64,000 bases of DNA, taken from QPIN01 sp965224575 (GTDB taxonomy: Bacteria > Pseudomonadota > Gammaproteobacteria > Methylococcales > Methylomonadaceae). Shown in pieces: positions 34,965-43,558 of the stretch. Each line of letters opens with the position of its first letter. The first letter of the stretch is position 1. The stretch is taken from assembly GCA_965224575.1 (NCBI GenBank), contig CBDCZQ010000006.1, positions 1,364,001 to 1,428,000 on the forward strand, read 5' to 3'. A program made the position numbers and the translations under genes. The notes beneath the pieces are model-generated. The model saw only the letters and a program-made list of their open reading frames with translations. It made no database searches and was not told where the DNA came from.

Positions 34965-35909
34965 ATGTCAAAGTTTAGTAAAATTTTATTCTATTTTCTG
35001 TTAATCATCACTAGCCAGGTTATTTTTGCTGATAACTTACCTTACCCAAAAATTTCGGGTGATATACTGGTTGGGAATAATCCATCGCCTATTCAGTATA
35101 CCTTCGCTAAGGAAGAGGACACATTACTGGATATTGCCAGAGCTTTTAATATGGGGCAGAATGAGATACTGATGGCGAATCCTAAGGTTGATCGATGGTT
35201 GCCTGGAAAAAATACCAAAGTAAATATACCTATTAGTCGCTTATTACCTGATACTCCTCATAACGGTTTGGTTCTAAATCTGGCAGAGTTTCGCCTTTAC
35301 TATTATCCACAACAAAATAAGAATCAATCAAGGGTTGTTATCACTCATCCTATTAGCATAGGTCGAGTTGATTGGGAGACACCGTTAGGAGATACTACTG
35401 TTATAGCTAAAAATAAAGACCCTATCTGGATTCCTACTCAAGCAATTAGAGATGAACATGCTGCTGAAGGCGATATTTTGCCCGATGTTTTTCCTGCGGG
35501 ACCGGATAATCCTTTAGGAGAATATGCGATTAGATTGGGGGTTCCAGGTTATTTAATTCACAGTACCAATAAACCTTTTGGTGTTGGCATGCGTGTTAGC
35601 CATGGATGTATCCGAATGTATCCAGAAGATATTGAGCTGTTGTTTCCGAAAATAAAAAAGGGGATAAAGGTACATATCGTTAATCAGCCTATAAAAGTAG
35701 GTTGGTCAGACAATATTTTATATATAGAGGTACATCCAAGTTTGGACGATAAGAAAACTAGTTATGGTGACAGTTTGGATATTGCTTTAAATTTAATTGA
35801 GCGGGCGAATAATTACAAAGTTCTAAAAATTAATGGGGGGTCATTAAAACGAGCCTTAACGATAAGAAATGGAATCCCTGTTTCTTTAGCAAAGCGAAAA
35901 GCTCTCTAG
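34965..35909 (+). CDS. L,D-transpeptidase with LysM domain
   Basis: A 314-residue ErfK/YbiS/YcfS-type enzyme. A signal peptide (about 1-22) is followed by a LysM peptidoglycan-binding domain (about 43-90) and the YkuD catalytic domain (about 100-250) with HSTNKPFGVG and SHGCIRMYPEDIE; Cys215 is the nucleophile. The family attaches Braun lipoprotein to peptidoglycan or makes 3-3 cross-links. I chose MSKFSKILF as start because it begins the signal peptide; the frame extends 39 codons earlier. It faces an Lpp-like lipoprotein gene 63 bases away and a second L,D-transpeptidase beyond it. Confidence 0.92.
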   Translation: MSKFSKILFYFLLIITSQVIFADNLPYPKISGDILVGNNPSPIQYTFAKEEDTLLDIARAFNMGQNEILMANPKVDRWLPGKNTKVNIPISRLLPDTPHNGLVLNLAEFRLYYYPQQNKNQSRVVITHPISIGRVDWETPLGDTTVIAKNKDPIWIPTQAIRDEHAAEGDILPDVFPAGPDNPLGEYAIRLGVPGYLIHSTNKPFGVGMRVSHGCIRMYPEDIELLFPKIKKGIKVHIVNQPIKVGWSDNILYIEVHPSLDDKKTSYGDSLDIALNLIERANNYKVLKINGGSLKRALTIRNGIPVSLAKRKAL

Positions 35910-35925
35910 ACTTAGAATTTTTTTA

Positions 35926-35958
35926 TAACCCCCCCCGAGGATATGATGCTCTCGGAGG
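35926..35958. terminator. Hairpin between convergent L,D-transpeptidase and lipoprotein genes
   Basis: ACCCCCCCCGAG and CTCGGAGGGT form a G+C-rich inverted repeat with a 9- to 10-base loop. It sits between the two convergent stop codons. There is no clear T run on either side, so it may be a weak terminator or an RNA-stabilising hairpin. The minus-strand gene is probably strongly expressed, as Lpp-type genes usually are. Confidence 0.55.
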
Positions 35959-35972
35959 GTATCAAATATAAA

Positions 35973-36248
35973 TTACTTCATCATTGATTTTTTAAACATA
36001 CGATCAAGTTTACTATTAGTATCTTGAGCATATTGTGCAGCACGGCTGGCGGCCGCTTCGGCTGCTGATGCTTTAGAAGCTGCAAGCTCAGAAGCAGATT
36101 GGGCTTTTGCTGCATCAGATGATGCAGTTGATATTTGAGAACTCAAGTTATCAATTTGTGACTGTAAGTTATCAATATCAGACGAACTTGCGCAACCTGT
36201 TGCTAAACCAGCGACAAGAATTACACTTGATATTTTCATTGCTTTCAT
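35973..36248 (-). CDS. Braun (Lpp/OprI)-type outer-membrane lipoprotein
   Basis: A 91-residue lipoprotein with a signal peptide and lipobox ATGC (Cys19). The mature part is one long helix with alanine-zipper heptads (SDAAKAQSASELAASKASAAEAAASRAAQYAQ) and ends in a basic tail with a C-terminal lysine (FKKSMMK), the residue used for peptidoglycan attachment in Lpp. It is longer than E. coli Lpp (78) and similar to OprI-like proteins. AGGAAA precedes the start. Neighbouring genes on both sides encode L,D-transpeptidases, which supports covalent attachment to the wall. Confidence 0.9.
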   Translation of the reverse strand: MKAMKISSVILVAGLATGCASSSDIDNLQSQIDNLSSQISTASSDAAKAQSASELAASKASAAEAAASRAAQYAQDTNSKLDRMFKKSMMK

Positions 36249-36282
36249 AGTTTTCCTAATATATTTATAGTTTCGAATCTGG

Positions 36283-36311
36283 ATTTAATAGTTTCTTCTC
36301 TCATTTATCAA
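36283..36311 (-). promoter_or_regulatory. Possible sigma-70 promoter of the lipoprotein gene
   Basis: On the minus strand, TTGATA (36306-36311) and TTAAAT (36283-36288) are separated by 17 bases and lie about 35-60 bases upstream of the start codon. The spacing and base match fit a vegetative promoter, but this is a hexamer match only. Confidence 0.35.
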
Positions 36312-36371
36312 ATACCTAAGTGCAATTCTCTCTCTTTTTTTAACTTCTTTCCAGTATTATTTTATTTTTTA

Positions 36372-36926
36372 TTATTTTATTGTCACCAACGTTCCCTTGT
36401 TCATCCACTGACTTAACTTATCTATCTGCTTGTTTGTTAAGGCAATACATCCATGAGTCCAGTTAAATAAATTATGGATTTTTTCACTAGCAATGCCTAA
36501 GCCATGAATACCGATGACGCCTCCAATGGGTGTGTTTTGTGGCGGAACTTTGTTTAGTTTGTGTGCTTTAATAATGGAATCATAAGAATCATTCGATAAA
36601 TATCCTTTTTTTAATCCATAATTTGCATTATCAATAGATGGATAGTCAAAACCATAGAATTTGTGAAATTTGCTTTTATTATTAACCCAGCCTATTTTAT
36701 AGGTTCCGACAGGTGTTATATCATCACCTAGTTGTTGTTTAATGCCAGCTCCGTTACGCCCAATAGAAATATTATTCATTATAGCGAGTGTCTTGAATCC
36801 TTTTTTTACTTCAAGATTTAATGCCTGGGTATCTACTAGTAACCAGACAGGTTCGCCTGCCTGTACTGGCATAGAAAAAAATATAAAACTTAGAATTAAA
36901 ACTTGTACTATTCGAACTTTCTTCAT
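36372..36926 (-). CDS. L,D-transpeptidase (YkuD family)
   Basis: A 184-residue exported enzyme with a signal peptide (about 1-23). The YkuD domain covers nearly the rest of the protein: the conserved His141 in GIHGLG and Cys160 in NWTHGCIALTNKQID form the active site. There is no LysM domain, unlike the enzyme at 34965-35909. It lies 123 bases upstream of the lipoprotein gene in the same direction and may be its dedicated anchoring or amidating enzyme (inference). Confidence 0.9.
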   Translation of the reverse strand: MKKVRIVQVLILSFIFFSMPVQAGEPVWLLVDTQALNLEVKKGFKTLAIMNNISIGRNGAGIKQQLGDDITPVGTYKIGWVNNKSKFHKFYGFDYPSIDNANYGLKKGYLSNDSYDSIIKAHKLNKVPPQNTPIGGVIGIHGLGIASEKIHNLFNWTHGCIALTNKQIDKLSQWMNKGTLVTIK

Positions 36927-36998
36927 AAAAACCTACATTAAAATAAAGTTTTGGTGTATTTTAAACATACTAATTTAATGTCTCAGTAAGGTTAAAAA

Positions 36999-38633
36999 AT
37001 GCAAATAAATACTCAACTAACCACTCCCTATAATGACCAAAAACCTGGCACTTCTGGACTAAGAAAAAAAGTAACAGTTTTTCAAAAAGATAACTACTTA
37101 GAAAATTTTGTCCAATCAATTTTTAATTCTTTACAAGGTTTTCAAGGAGCATCTTTAGTTTTAGGGGGTGACGGTCGATTTTTTAACCGCGAAGCCATAC
37201 AAATTATTATAAAAATTGCTGCCGCCAATGGTTTTGGCGAACTTATTATTGGCCAGGGTGGGTTGTTATCCACACCTGCCGTATCAAATTTAATCAGAAT
37301 TAATCATGCCTTTGGTGGAATTATTCTTTCTGCAAGCCATAACCCCGGAGGCCCTGATGAGGATTTTGGGATTAAATATAATGTCAGTAATGGAGGCCCT
37401 GCCCCAGAAAAATTTACCGATGAACTATACAAAAATACCACCACTATTTCAGAATATAAAATTGCTGACATTTCTGATGTTGATATAGATAGTATAGGTC
37501 AACAAAAAATAGATGCATTAATTGTTACCATAGTTGATCCTGTTTCAGATTATGCTGACTTAATGGCTAAGATTTTTGATTTTGACTTAATTAAAAATAG
37601 TATTTCTTCAGGCAAAATAACCCTCTGTTTTGATGCAATGCATGCAATTACCGGCCCTTATGCGACTCAAATTTTGGAACAGCAATTAGGCGCACCAAAA
37701 GGTACTGTTATTAATGGTATTCCTTTGGAAGACTTTGGCGGAGGGCACCCAGATCCAAATATGGCACATGCAAAAGAATTAACGAGCAGAATGTTTGGTA
37801 GTAACCCACCTGTTTTTGGTGCTGCATCAGATGGTGATGGAGATCGGAATATGGTGATGGGAGCTAATATTTTTGTCACACCAAGCGATAGTTTGGCGAT
37901 TATGGCAGCAAATGCCCAGCTGATTCCTGCCTACGCCAAAGGAATATCAGGTGTAGCTCGGTCAATGCCCACTAGTCAAGCGGTAGACAGGGTTGCTAAA
38001 AAATTAGGATTACCCTGTTTTGAAACACCAACAGGCTGGAAGTTTTTTGGTAATCTTTTAGATGATGGCAAAATCACTTTATGTGGAGAAGAGAGTTTTG
38101 GGTCTGGATCTGATCATGTTAGAGAAAAAGATGGTTTGTGGGCTGTTTTATTTTGGCTAAATCTGGTTGCTAAAAAAGATCAATCTGTTGAAGAGATAGT
38201 CTTTGATCATTGGAAAATTTATGGTCGTGATATTTATTGTCGTCATGATTATGAGGCTGTCGATACAGACATTGCTAATGAAATTTTTGATCATTTAATC
38301 AGCCAATTACCTGCTTTGGTAGGCCAAAAATTTGCTGAGTATACAGTTAAATATGCAGATGAATTTAGTTATACAGACCCAGTAGATCAAAGTGTGAGTA
38401 ATAACCAGGGTATTCGAATTGGTTTTGAAAATGGCTCACGCATTATTTTCCGATTATCAGGGACGGGAACAGTGGGTGCTACATTAAGAATTTACTTGGA
38501 AAAATTTGAAGCAGATAGTAATAAGCACAAGCAAGATGCCCAAGAGGCATTGGCCTTTTTAATAGAGCTGGCAGAGCAGTTTTGTGAAGTAAAAAAACGG
38601 ACAGGTAGAACAGAGCCAACAGTTATCACTTGA
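36999..38633 (+). CDS. pgm: Phosphoglucomutase
   Basis: A 544-residue alpha-D-phosphohexomutase of the Pgm type that interconverts glucose 1-phosphate and glucose 6-phosphate. The phosphoserine loop is ILSASHNPGG, the metal loop is ASDGDGDRNM, the sugar loop lies in CGEESFGSGSDHVREKDG, and the phosphate-binding loop is FRLSGTGTVGATLRIY. The length and N-terminus (TTPYNDQKPGTSGLRKKV) agree with eukaryote-like bacterial Pgm enzymes. It supplies glucose 1-phosphate for glycogen and surface polysaccharides. It stands alone, divergent from an L,D-transpeptidase gene and 45 bases ahead of recB. Confidence 0.95.
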   Translation: MQINTQLTTPYNDQKPGTSGLRKKVTVFQKDNYLENFVQSIFNSLQGFQGASLVLGGDGRFFNREAIQIIIKIAAANGFGELIIGQGGLLSTPAVSNLIRINHAFGGIILSASHNPGGPDEDFGIKYNVSNGGPAPEKFTDELYKNTTTISEYKIADISDVDIDSIGQQKIDALIVTIVDPVSDYADLMAKIFDFDLIKNSISSGKITLCFDAMHAITGPYATQILEQQLGAPKGTVINGIPLEDFGGGHPDPNMAHAKELTSRMFGSNPPVFGAASDGDGDRNMVMGANIFVTPSDSLAIMAANAQLIPAYAKGISGVARSMPTSQAVDRVAKKLGLPCFETPTGWKFFGNLLDDGKITLCGEESFGSGSDHVREKDGLWAVLFWLNLVAKKDQSVEEIVFDHWKIYGRDIYCRHDYEAVDTDIANEIFDHLISQLPALVGQKFAEYTVKYADEFSYTDPVDQSVSNNQGIRIGFENGSRIIFRLSGTGTVGATLRIYLEKFEADSNKHKQDAQEALAFLIELAEQFCEVKKRTGRTEPTVIT

Positions 38634-38678
38634 TTACATAGCACTTGAAGGTCGTTAAACTCATACAGGGGAAACAAG

Positions 38679-41600
38679 ATGATTAATAATTTTGACCCTG
38701 AAAATACAGCGTTATTAACAGGTGTTAACCTGATAGAAGCAAGCGCAGGCACGGGTAAAACTTATACCATCGCTATGCTTGTTTTGCGTTTTGTAGTTGA
38801 GAAAAAATTAGATATTAAACAAATCTTGGTCGTCACTTTTACTAAAGCGGCGACTGAGGAACTAAAAGATAGAATTCGGTCTCGTTTAATTGAGGCTAGA
38901 CTGGCTATCATTAATTTGAATAATGAGGGACTGAATACCGCGCTTTATCCTAATAAAATTGATAATAAAATCAAGCAATGGCTTAATAATCTAGAGATAG
39001 AACCAGATCTTATTTTACAACGTCTACATAATGCATTATTAGATATTGATCAGGCGAGTATATTCACAATTCATGGGTTTTGTCAGCGCATTCTGGCTGA
39101 ACATGCACTTGAAAGTGGGCAGTTATTTGATACTGAATTAACGGGGGATATTAGTGAAATTAAGCAAGCTTGCTCGGATGATTTCTGGAGAAAAAACATC
39201 TATCAGCGATCTGCCTGGGAAGCGTCTTTACTGACAGCGCATTATCCTACACCTGATAAATTACTTGCTAGTGTTGATTTTATTACAGCAGATCTAACTG
39301 TTTTTCCAGATTATGAAGATTTAGATCAAAAGTTGATTGAGTTGAAACGACTCTGCAAAAATAACCCAGCTATTGAGACATCACTTACTTTGTTACAAAA
39401 AAAACTAGCAGATGGGAAATTTAAAGTTAGTTTTGCTAGTGAATTTGAAACAATAATTCAATCAATTTTTGACTGGCTTAACAATAATAGTTTAACAATA
39501 CCTGATTTTTCTTTATTTACCGAACAAGGATTATTTGATGCATTAAATGGCAATAAATTTAGAAAAAGTAAGGCAAACCCTCTTTCATCTGATGAGCAAA
39601 AACAGGCTTATATTGATTCTTTGAATTTTGACTCGACACCTTTTGAACAACTTAATTCGAGTATTAATAAATTAAGTATAGTCTTTCGACGAGCTCTTCT
39701 TAAAACACTGCATGAAGAAGTTACTAATAAGCTACAAGAATTAAATATTATATCGTTTGATGATTTAATCACCCGTCTTGTCGATGCGTTAGCCGGAATA
39801 AAAGGACAAGCTTTACGAGAGGATATTCAGCAACAATATCAAGTGGCTTTAATTGATGAATTTCAGGATACTGATCAAAGCCAGTGGTATATTTTTTCTA
39901 CCTTGTTTAAGTCCAAAGAACACTCGCTTTATTTAATTGGCGATCCAAAACAGGCAATCTATAAGTTTAGAGGGGCAGATATACAATCTTATTTTGCCGC
40001 TAAAACACATGCAGATCATAAATTTAGCTTAGGTTTTAATTGGCGTTCCTGCCCACAGTTAGTTGAAGCTATTAATGTACTATTTAATACCAACAACCCA
40101 TTCTTCTCAGAAAAGTTAGATTTTAATTCCATTAAGCCAGCATTGGCTCCAGAAGATGGTGAATTAGTAGAACAAGGTAAATCTTTACCACCTTTAGTTT
40201 TATGGCAACTAGATAAAAGTGATAAAGAAATTTGGACGGCTGGAAAGGCTGTAAATGAAATTAAACTAGCCGTTGTTAATGAAATTTTAGATTTACTTCT
40301 CCCTGAATTTAGTATTCAAAAAAATAGGCATACCAATAAAATCCATCCTAAAGATATTGCCATTTTAGTAAGGACCAATCCACAGGCAAAAGATTTTCAA
40401 CAGGCTTTAAATGAAGCGGGCGTTACTGCTGTCATTAACAGCAAAGAATCAGTTTTTTCTTCAGCTGAAGCTAGTGATCTTTATTTTTTATTACTAGCCA
40501 TTGCTGAGCCGACAAATATTCTACTCATCAAGCAAGCATTAACGCTTCCCTGGTTTGACCTTGATGGCCAACAATTGCTACAAGTTCTTAATGATGAACT
40601 AGTGTTGGATGGCTGGTTTTATCGGTTTCAAAATTATAATTTGTTATGGAAAAACAAAGGCTTAATGGTCATGCTATTGCAGTTTCTTTCTGTTGAAAGA
40701 GTATCTCCCCACGTATCAAAAAATAAATTAGCGGAAAGATGCCTTACCAATTTGCAACACTGTATTGAATTAGTCCAGCAAGCAGTGGTTGATGAACATT
40801 TAGGCATTAATAAAACACTAGCTTGGTTACATAAAAATATCACACAAGCATCTTCAGGTTCTACTTCCTCTGAGGATCAACAACTCAGATTAGAAAGTGA
40901 TGAGGATTCTGTAAAAATCATTACCATGCATAGTGCTAAAGGACTGGAATACCCTATCGTTTTTTGTCCTTTTTTATGGCAACGAGGAGACCGTTTAAAT
41001 AAGGAAAAATTGCTAATTAAATGCCATAAAAAATCAGAAATGATTGCTGATTTAGGCTCAGATCATTTTGAGAACCATCGTAAAATAGCGCTAGATGAAG
41101 AGTTAGCAGAGGATTTACGAATTTTCTATGTTGCGATTACTCGTGCTAAATATCGTTGCTATATTAATTGGGCAGATGTACGAACAAAAGATAAACCTAA
41201 TAATTCTGCAATGGCTTATTTGCTGGATTTTTATGCTGATGATTTTTTGTTACAACAAGAAAAGCTTAAACAATATAGTCTTAATTATCCATTAGCTTTT
41301 GAATACCGCTTATTACATAGTGGAGAAGAAATTACTAGAAACTGGAAGTCGCAAGGAGTACACAAAAAACTATCATACAAACAAAGACAACGATCGCTTT
41401 ATACTCATTGGCAAATGAGTAGTTATACCGCACTATCATCTTTGAGTATTAATGAAACACCCGAATTGCCGGATGATAAGGCTAGAGAAAATACTATCAG
41501 TAAAGAATTAGAACAAGAAAATTTCGAGTTACCAAGAGGGGCTCATACAGGTAATGTGATTCATGATTTATTGGAAAATAATTCATTCAAGTTGTTAGCT

Positions 41601-42221
41601 GAAGGTGGTGATATTAGTCTTCAACGAGATAAATCCTGTTTGCGGTACGGATTAAAATGCAATGACCCAGAGCAAATAGATCAGCTATTAAACCGGACAG
41701 TCAACACAGAGTTAAATAGTGAAAATGATAGTTTTTGTCTAAAAGATTTGACAGATCAGCAGTGTTTAAAAGAAATGCCATTTTATTTATCTATGAAACA
41801 AATGGATGTTAGTCAAGTAAACCATATTTTAAAAGGTGACCCAACTTTTCAACCCTTATCTACTAAAACATTGTGTGGTTATTTGACGGGATTTATTGAT
41901 TTAATCTGTGAATATAACGGACGATACTATGTGATGGATTATAAATCTAATGGGCTTAGTTCGTATGATCAGGAATCATTAACCACTTCTATGCGAGAAC
42001 ATAATTATGGTTTACAGTATTGGGTTTATACATTAGTTTTACATCAGTATCTTAAAAAGAGATTATCAGGTTATTGTTATGAGCAACATTTTGGTGGTGT
42101 AATGTATTTGTTTGCTCGGGGGATGGTGGCCGGGGAAAATAAAAATAGTGGTATTTATCAGATAAAACCTAAACTGGGGAAAATTGAACAATTAGCTAAT
42201 TTGTTTATTTTAAAATCATAA
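38679..42221 (+). CDS. recB: Exodeoxyribonuclease V subunit beta, RecB
   Basis: A 1180-residue helicase-nuclease. The N-terminal UvrD-like helicase has Walker A ASAGTGKTYT (21-30), the DExx box LIDEFQDTDQSQW, the ssDNA motif LIGDPKQAIYKFRGAD, and the later helicase motifs TMHSAKGLEYPIVF and RIFYVAITRAKYR. The C-terminal nuclease domain carries GFIDLICEYNGRYYVMDYKSN, the RecB metal-binding motif. With RecC and RecD it resects double-strand breaks. A GGGGAAAC site precedes the start. Neither recC (about 12.5 kb away) nor recD is adjacent, so the complex genes are dispersed. Confidence 0.95.
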   Translation: MINNFDPENTALLTGVNLIEASAGTGKTYTIAMLVLRFVVEKKLDIKQILVVTFTKAATEELKDRIRSRLIEARLAIINLNNEGLNTALYPNKIDNKIKQWLNNLEIEPDLILQRLHNALLDIDQASIFTIHGFCQRILAEHALESGQLFDTELTGDISEIKQACSDDFWRKNIYQRSAWEASLLTAHYPTPDKLLASVDFITADLTVFPDYEDLDQKLIELKRLCKNNPAIETSLTLLQKKLADGKFKVSFASEFETIIQSIFDWLNNNSLTIPDFSLFTEQGLFDALNGNKFRKSKANPLSSDEQKQAYIDSLNFDSTPFEQLNSSINKLSIVFRRALLKTLHEEVTNKLQELNIISFDDLITRLVDALAGIKGQALREDIQQQYQVALIDEFQDTDQSQWYIFSTLFKSKEHSLYLIGDPKQAIYKFRGADIQSYFAAKTHADHKFSLGFNWRSCPQLVEAINVLFNTNNPFFSEKLDFNSIKPALAPEDGELVEQGKSLPPLVLWQLDKSDKEIWTAGKAVNEIKLAVVNEILDLLLPEFSIQKNRHTNKIHPKDIAILVRTNPQAKDFQQALNEAGVTAVINSKESVFSSAEASDLYFLLLAIAEPTNILLIKQALTLPWFDLDGQQLLQVLNDELVLDGWFYRFQNYNLLWKNKGLMVMLLQFLSVERVSPHVSKNKLAERCLTNLQHCIELVQQAVVDEHLGINKTLAWLHKNITQASSGSTSSEDQQLRLESDEDSVKIITMHSAKGLEYPIVFCPFLWQRGDRLNKEKLLIKCHKKSEMIADLGSDHFENHRKIALDEELAEDLRIFYVAITRAKYRCYINWADVRTKDKPNNSAMAYLLDFYADDFLLQQEKLKQYSLNYPLAFEYRLLHSGEEITRNWKSQGVHKKLSYKQRQRSLYTHWQMSSYTALSSLSINETPELPDDKARENTISKELEQENFELPRGAHTGNVIHDLLENNSFKLLAEGGDISLQRDKSCLRYGLKCNDPEQIDQLLNRTVNTELNSENDSFCLKDLTDQQCLKEMPFYLSMKQMDVSQVNHILKGDPTFQPLSTKTLCGYLTGFIDLICEYNGRYYVMDYKSNGLSSYDQESLTTSMREHNYGLQYWVYTLVLHQYLKKRLSGYCYEQHFGGVMYLFARGMVAGENKNSGIYQIKPKLGKIEQLANLFILKS

Positions 42222-42480
42222 TTTAGTCACTGGGTGCCGTTTTATTTATTTTTTTTATTTAAAATAAATGGGGTAAATAAGCTAGAGAAAATGATTAAAA
42301 TAAGGATTGAGTGATATGACTTAATTTAATGATGGCAAATGGCACATAATTAGTTATTTATACTTAATTTTATCGTATATTTCCTCACAATAACTTAACT
42401 CGTATTCTATGACAGCAATTCGTATGCCATAAAACATGTGTTGTGATGTGCGTCAAAATGTCACATTTCCATTAAGGAAA

Positions 42481-42592
42481 TTGATCAGTAAACTGTAAGC
42501 AACTCTTGTATGCGTCCCCTCCTCTTGGGGAAAACTAGAGTTGAACATCCTTCCTCTCGTGCGGTCTATATGACTTAATATTGACCGCACAT
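42481..42592 (+). ncRNA. Structured leader or small RNA upstream of the M41-like gene
   Basis: Three hairpins can be drawn on the plus strand. CAACTCT (42500-42506) pairs with AGAGTTG (42537-42543) and encloses TCCCC (42515-42519) with GGGGA (42527-42531). Then GTGCGGTC (42559-42566) pairs perfectly with GACCGCAC (42583-42590), followed by ATTTTTGG. The last looks like an intrinsic terminator 17 bases before the start codon, so either an attenuator or the end of a small RNA. I do not recognise a known RNA family. The upstream part of the gap (42222-42480) is AT-rich without other features. Confidence 0.5.
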
Positions 42593-42595
42593 TTT
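42559..42595 (+). terminator. Terminator-like hairpin ahead of the M41-like gene
   Basis: An eight-base perfect stem GTGCGGTC / GACCGCAC with a 16-base loop is followed by ATTTTT. It ends 12 bases before the ATG, overlapping the region ahead of the GGAG ribosome binding site, which is an unusual place for a terminator and suggests conditional readthrough. Confidence 0.55.
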
Positions 42596-42606
42596 TGGAG
42601 TTTTCT

Positions 42607-43251
42607 ATGCACCGTAATTATCAATCGATTTATTCTTGTGTTGAAAATCATCAGGAATTAACTATTCAAACAGCTTTCCATGAGGCAGGTCATGCTGCCA
42701 GTATTTATATTGGAAATAAAGAAAAGCAATTGCCTCCCGTTTTTTTCCAGATTCAAATAACCCCTCCTTCAAAAAATAATGATCAATTATATTCTGCTAA
42801 AGTAATTGATGGTCAATTAATACAAGACCTCCCAATTGCAGGAATTAAGAGTCTTGAATATTTATCTATTGAAGAACGACGAGGCTACCAAATTGCATAT
42901 GAAGCAGATGTTATAAATTTATTGGTTGGCCCTTTAGCTGAAGCAAAATATGTTTTAGATAGAGATGATGAGCCATTTAGTTTAGATCTTTTAAATACCC
43001 ATGCATTAAATTACTACGGTGGCTCTTCTGATATAAAAAAAGCTTATGCTTATATTAATTTTTTTATTTCGTCTGAACAACATCAAGAAGTTAAGATGAA
43101 TGAATTATTTGTACAAGCATTTCGATTCATTGAAAACCAAGACAATTGGACTTGTGTAGAAAATTTAGCGAAGCATCTTTTGCATAGCAAAAAAGAAGTG
43201 CTTTCATGTGAAGATGCAGTAGAAATATTTGACAGCTCTTTAGCCGCCTAA
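42607..43251 (+). CDS. Stand-alone M41 (FtsH-peptidase)-like zinc protease
   Basis: A 214-residue protein with a zinc motif HEAGH (25-29) near the N-terminus and a candidate third ligand Asp142 in GGSSDIKKAYAY, equivalent to the distal Asp of FtsH. LLVGPLAEAKYV (about 105-116) corresponds to the glycine-rich 'GGRAAE' stretch. There is no AAA+ domain or membrane segment, so this is only the peptidase half. The ATG is preceded by GGAG six bases upstream. Its substrate is unknown. It is single, behind a structured leader and before a palindromic repeat. Confidence 0.8.
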   Translation: MHRNYQSIYSCVENHQELTIQTAFHEAGHAASIYIGNKEKQLPPVFFQIQITPPSKNNDQLYSAKVIDGQLIQDLPIAGIKSLEYLSIEERRGYQIAYEADVINLLVGPLAEAKYVLDRDDEPFSLDLLNTHALNYYGGSSDIKKAYAYINFFISSEQHQEVKMNELFVQAFRFIENQDNWTCVENLAKHLLHSKKEVLSCEDAVEIFDSSLAA

Positions 43252-43304
43252 CAACTGATGGTAAGTTTTCCTGTATCTTCTTACCTTAAAATACTCTATA
43301 AACT

Positions 43305-43500
43305 GGGTGCGATTAAAAGTGAAGTAAAGCTAAAGTATTATCTTTTTTCTTTAAAAATCAGCTCACCAACTCTCAAGTAGGTTAGGCTAACAGCTCTATC
43401 GTTAACCTAACATTTTTAGCATACCGGTTCGTTGGGTTGTCAAAGAGACGGCAGTCCAACCTACAAATACCTACGTTTACTTCACTTTATAATCACACCC
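43305..43500. repeat. GTAGGTTGGG palindromic repeat, copy 5 (longest)
   Basis: A 196-base element with outer arms GGGTGCGATTAAAAGTGAAG and CTTCACTTTATAATCACACC and core 43377-43464 in the same orientation as copy 1. It is the best preserved full element and fills most of the gap after the M41-like gene. No other feature is seen in the gap. Confidence 0.9.
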
Positions 43501-43558
43501 GGTAATATTAAGTTTTTGATAGTTGCAAGGGTTCCTCAATAAATAAAGAAAATCTGTT

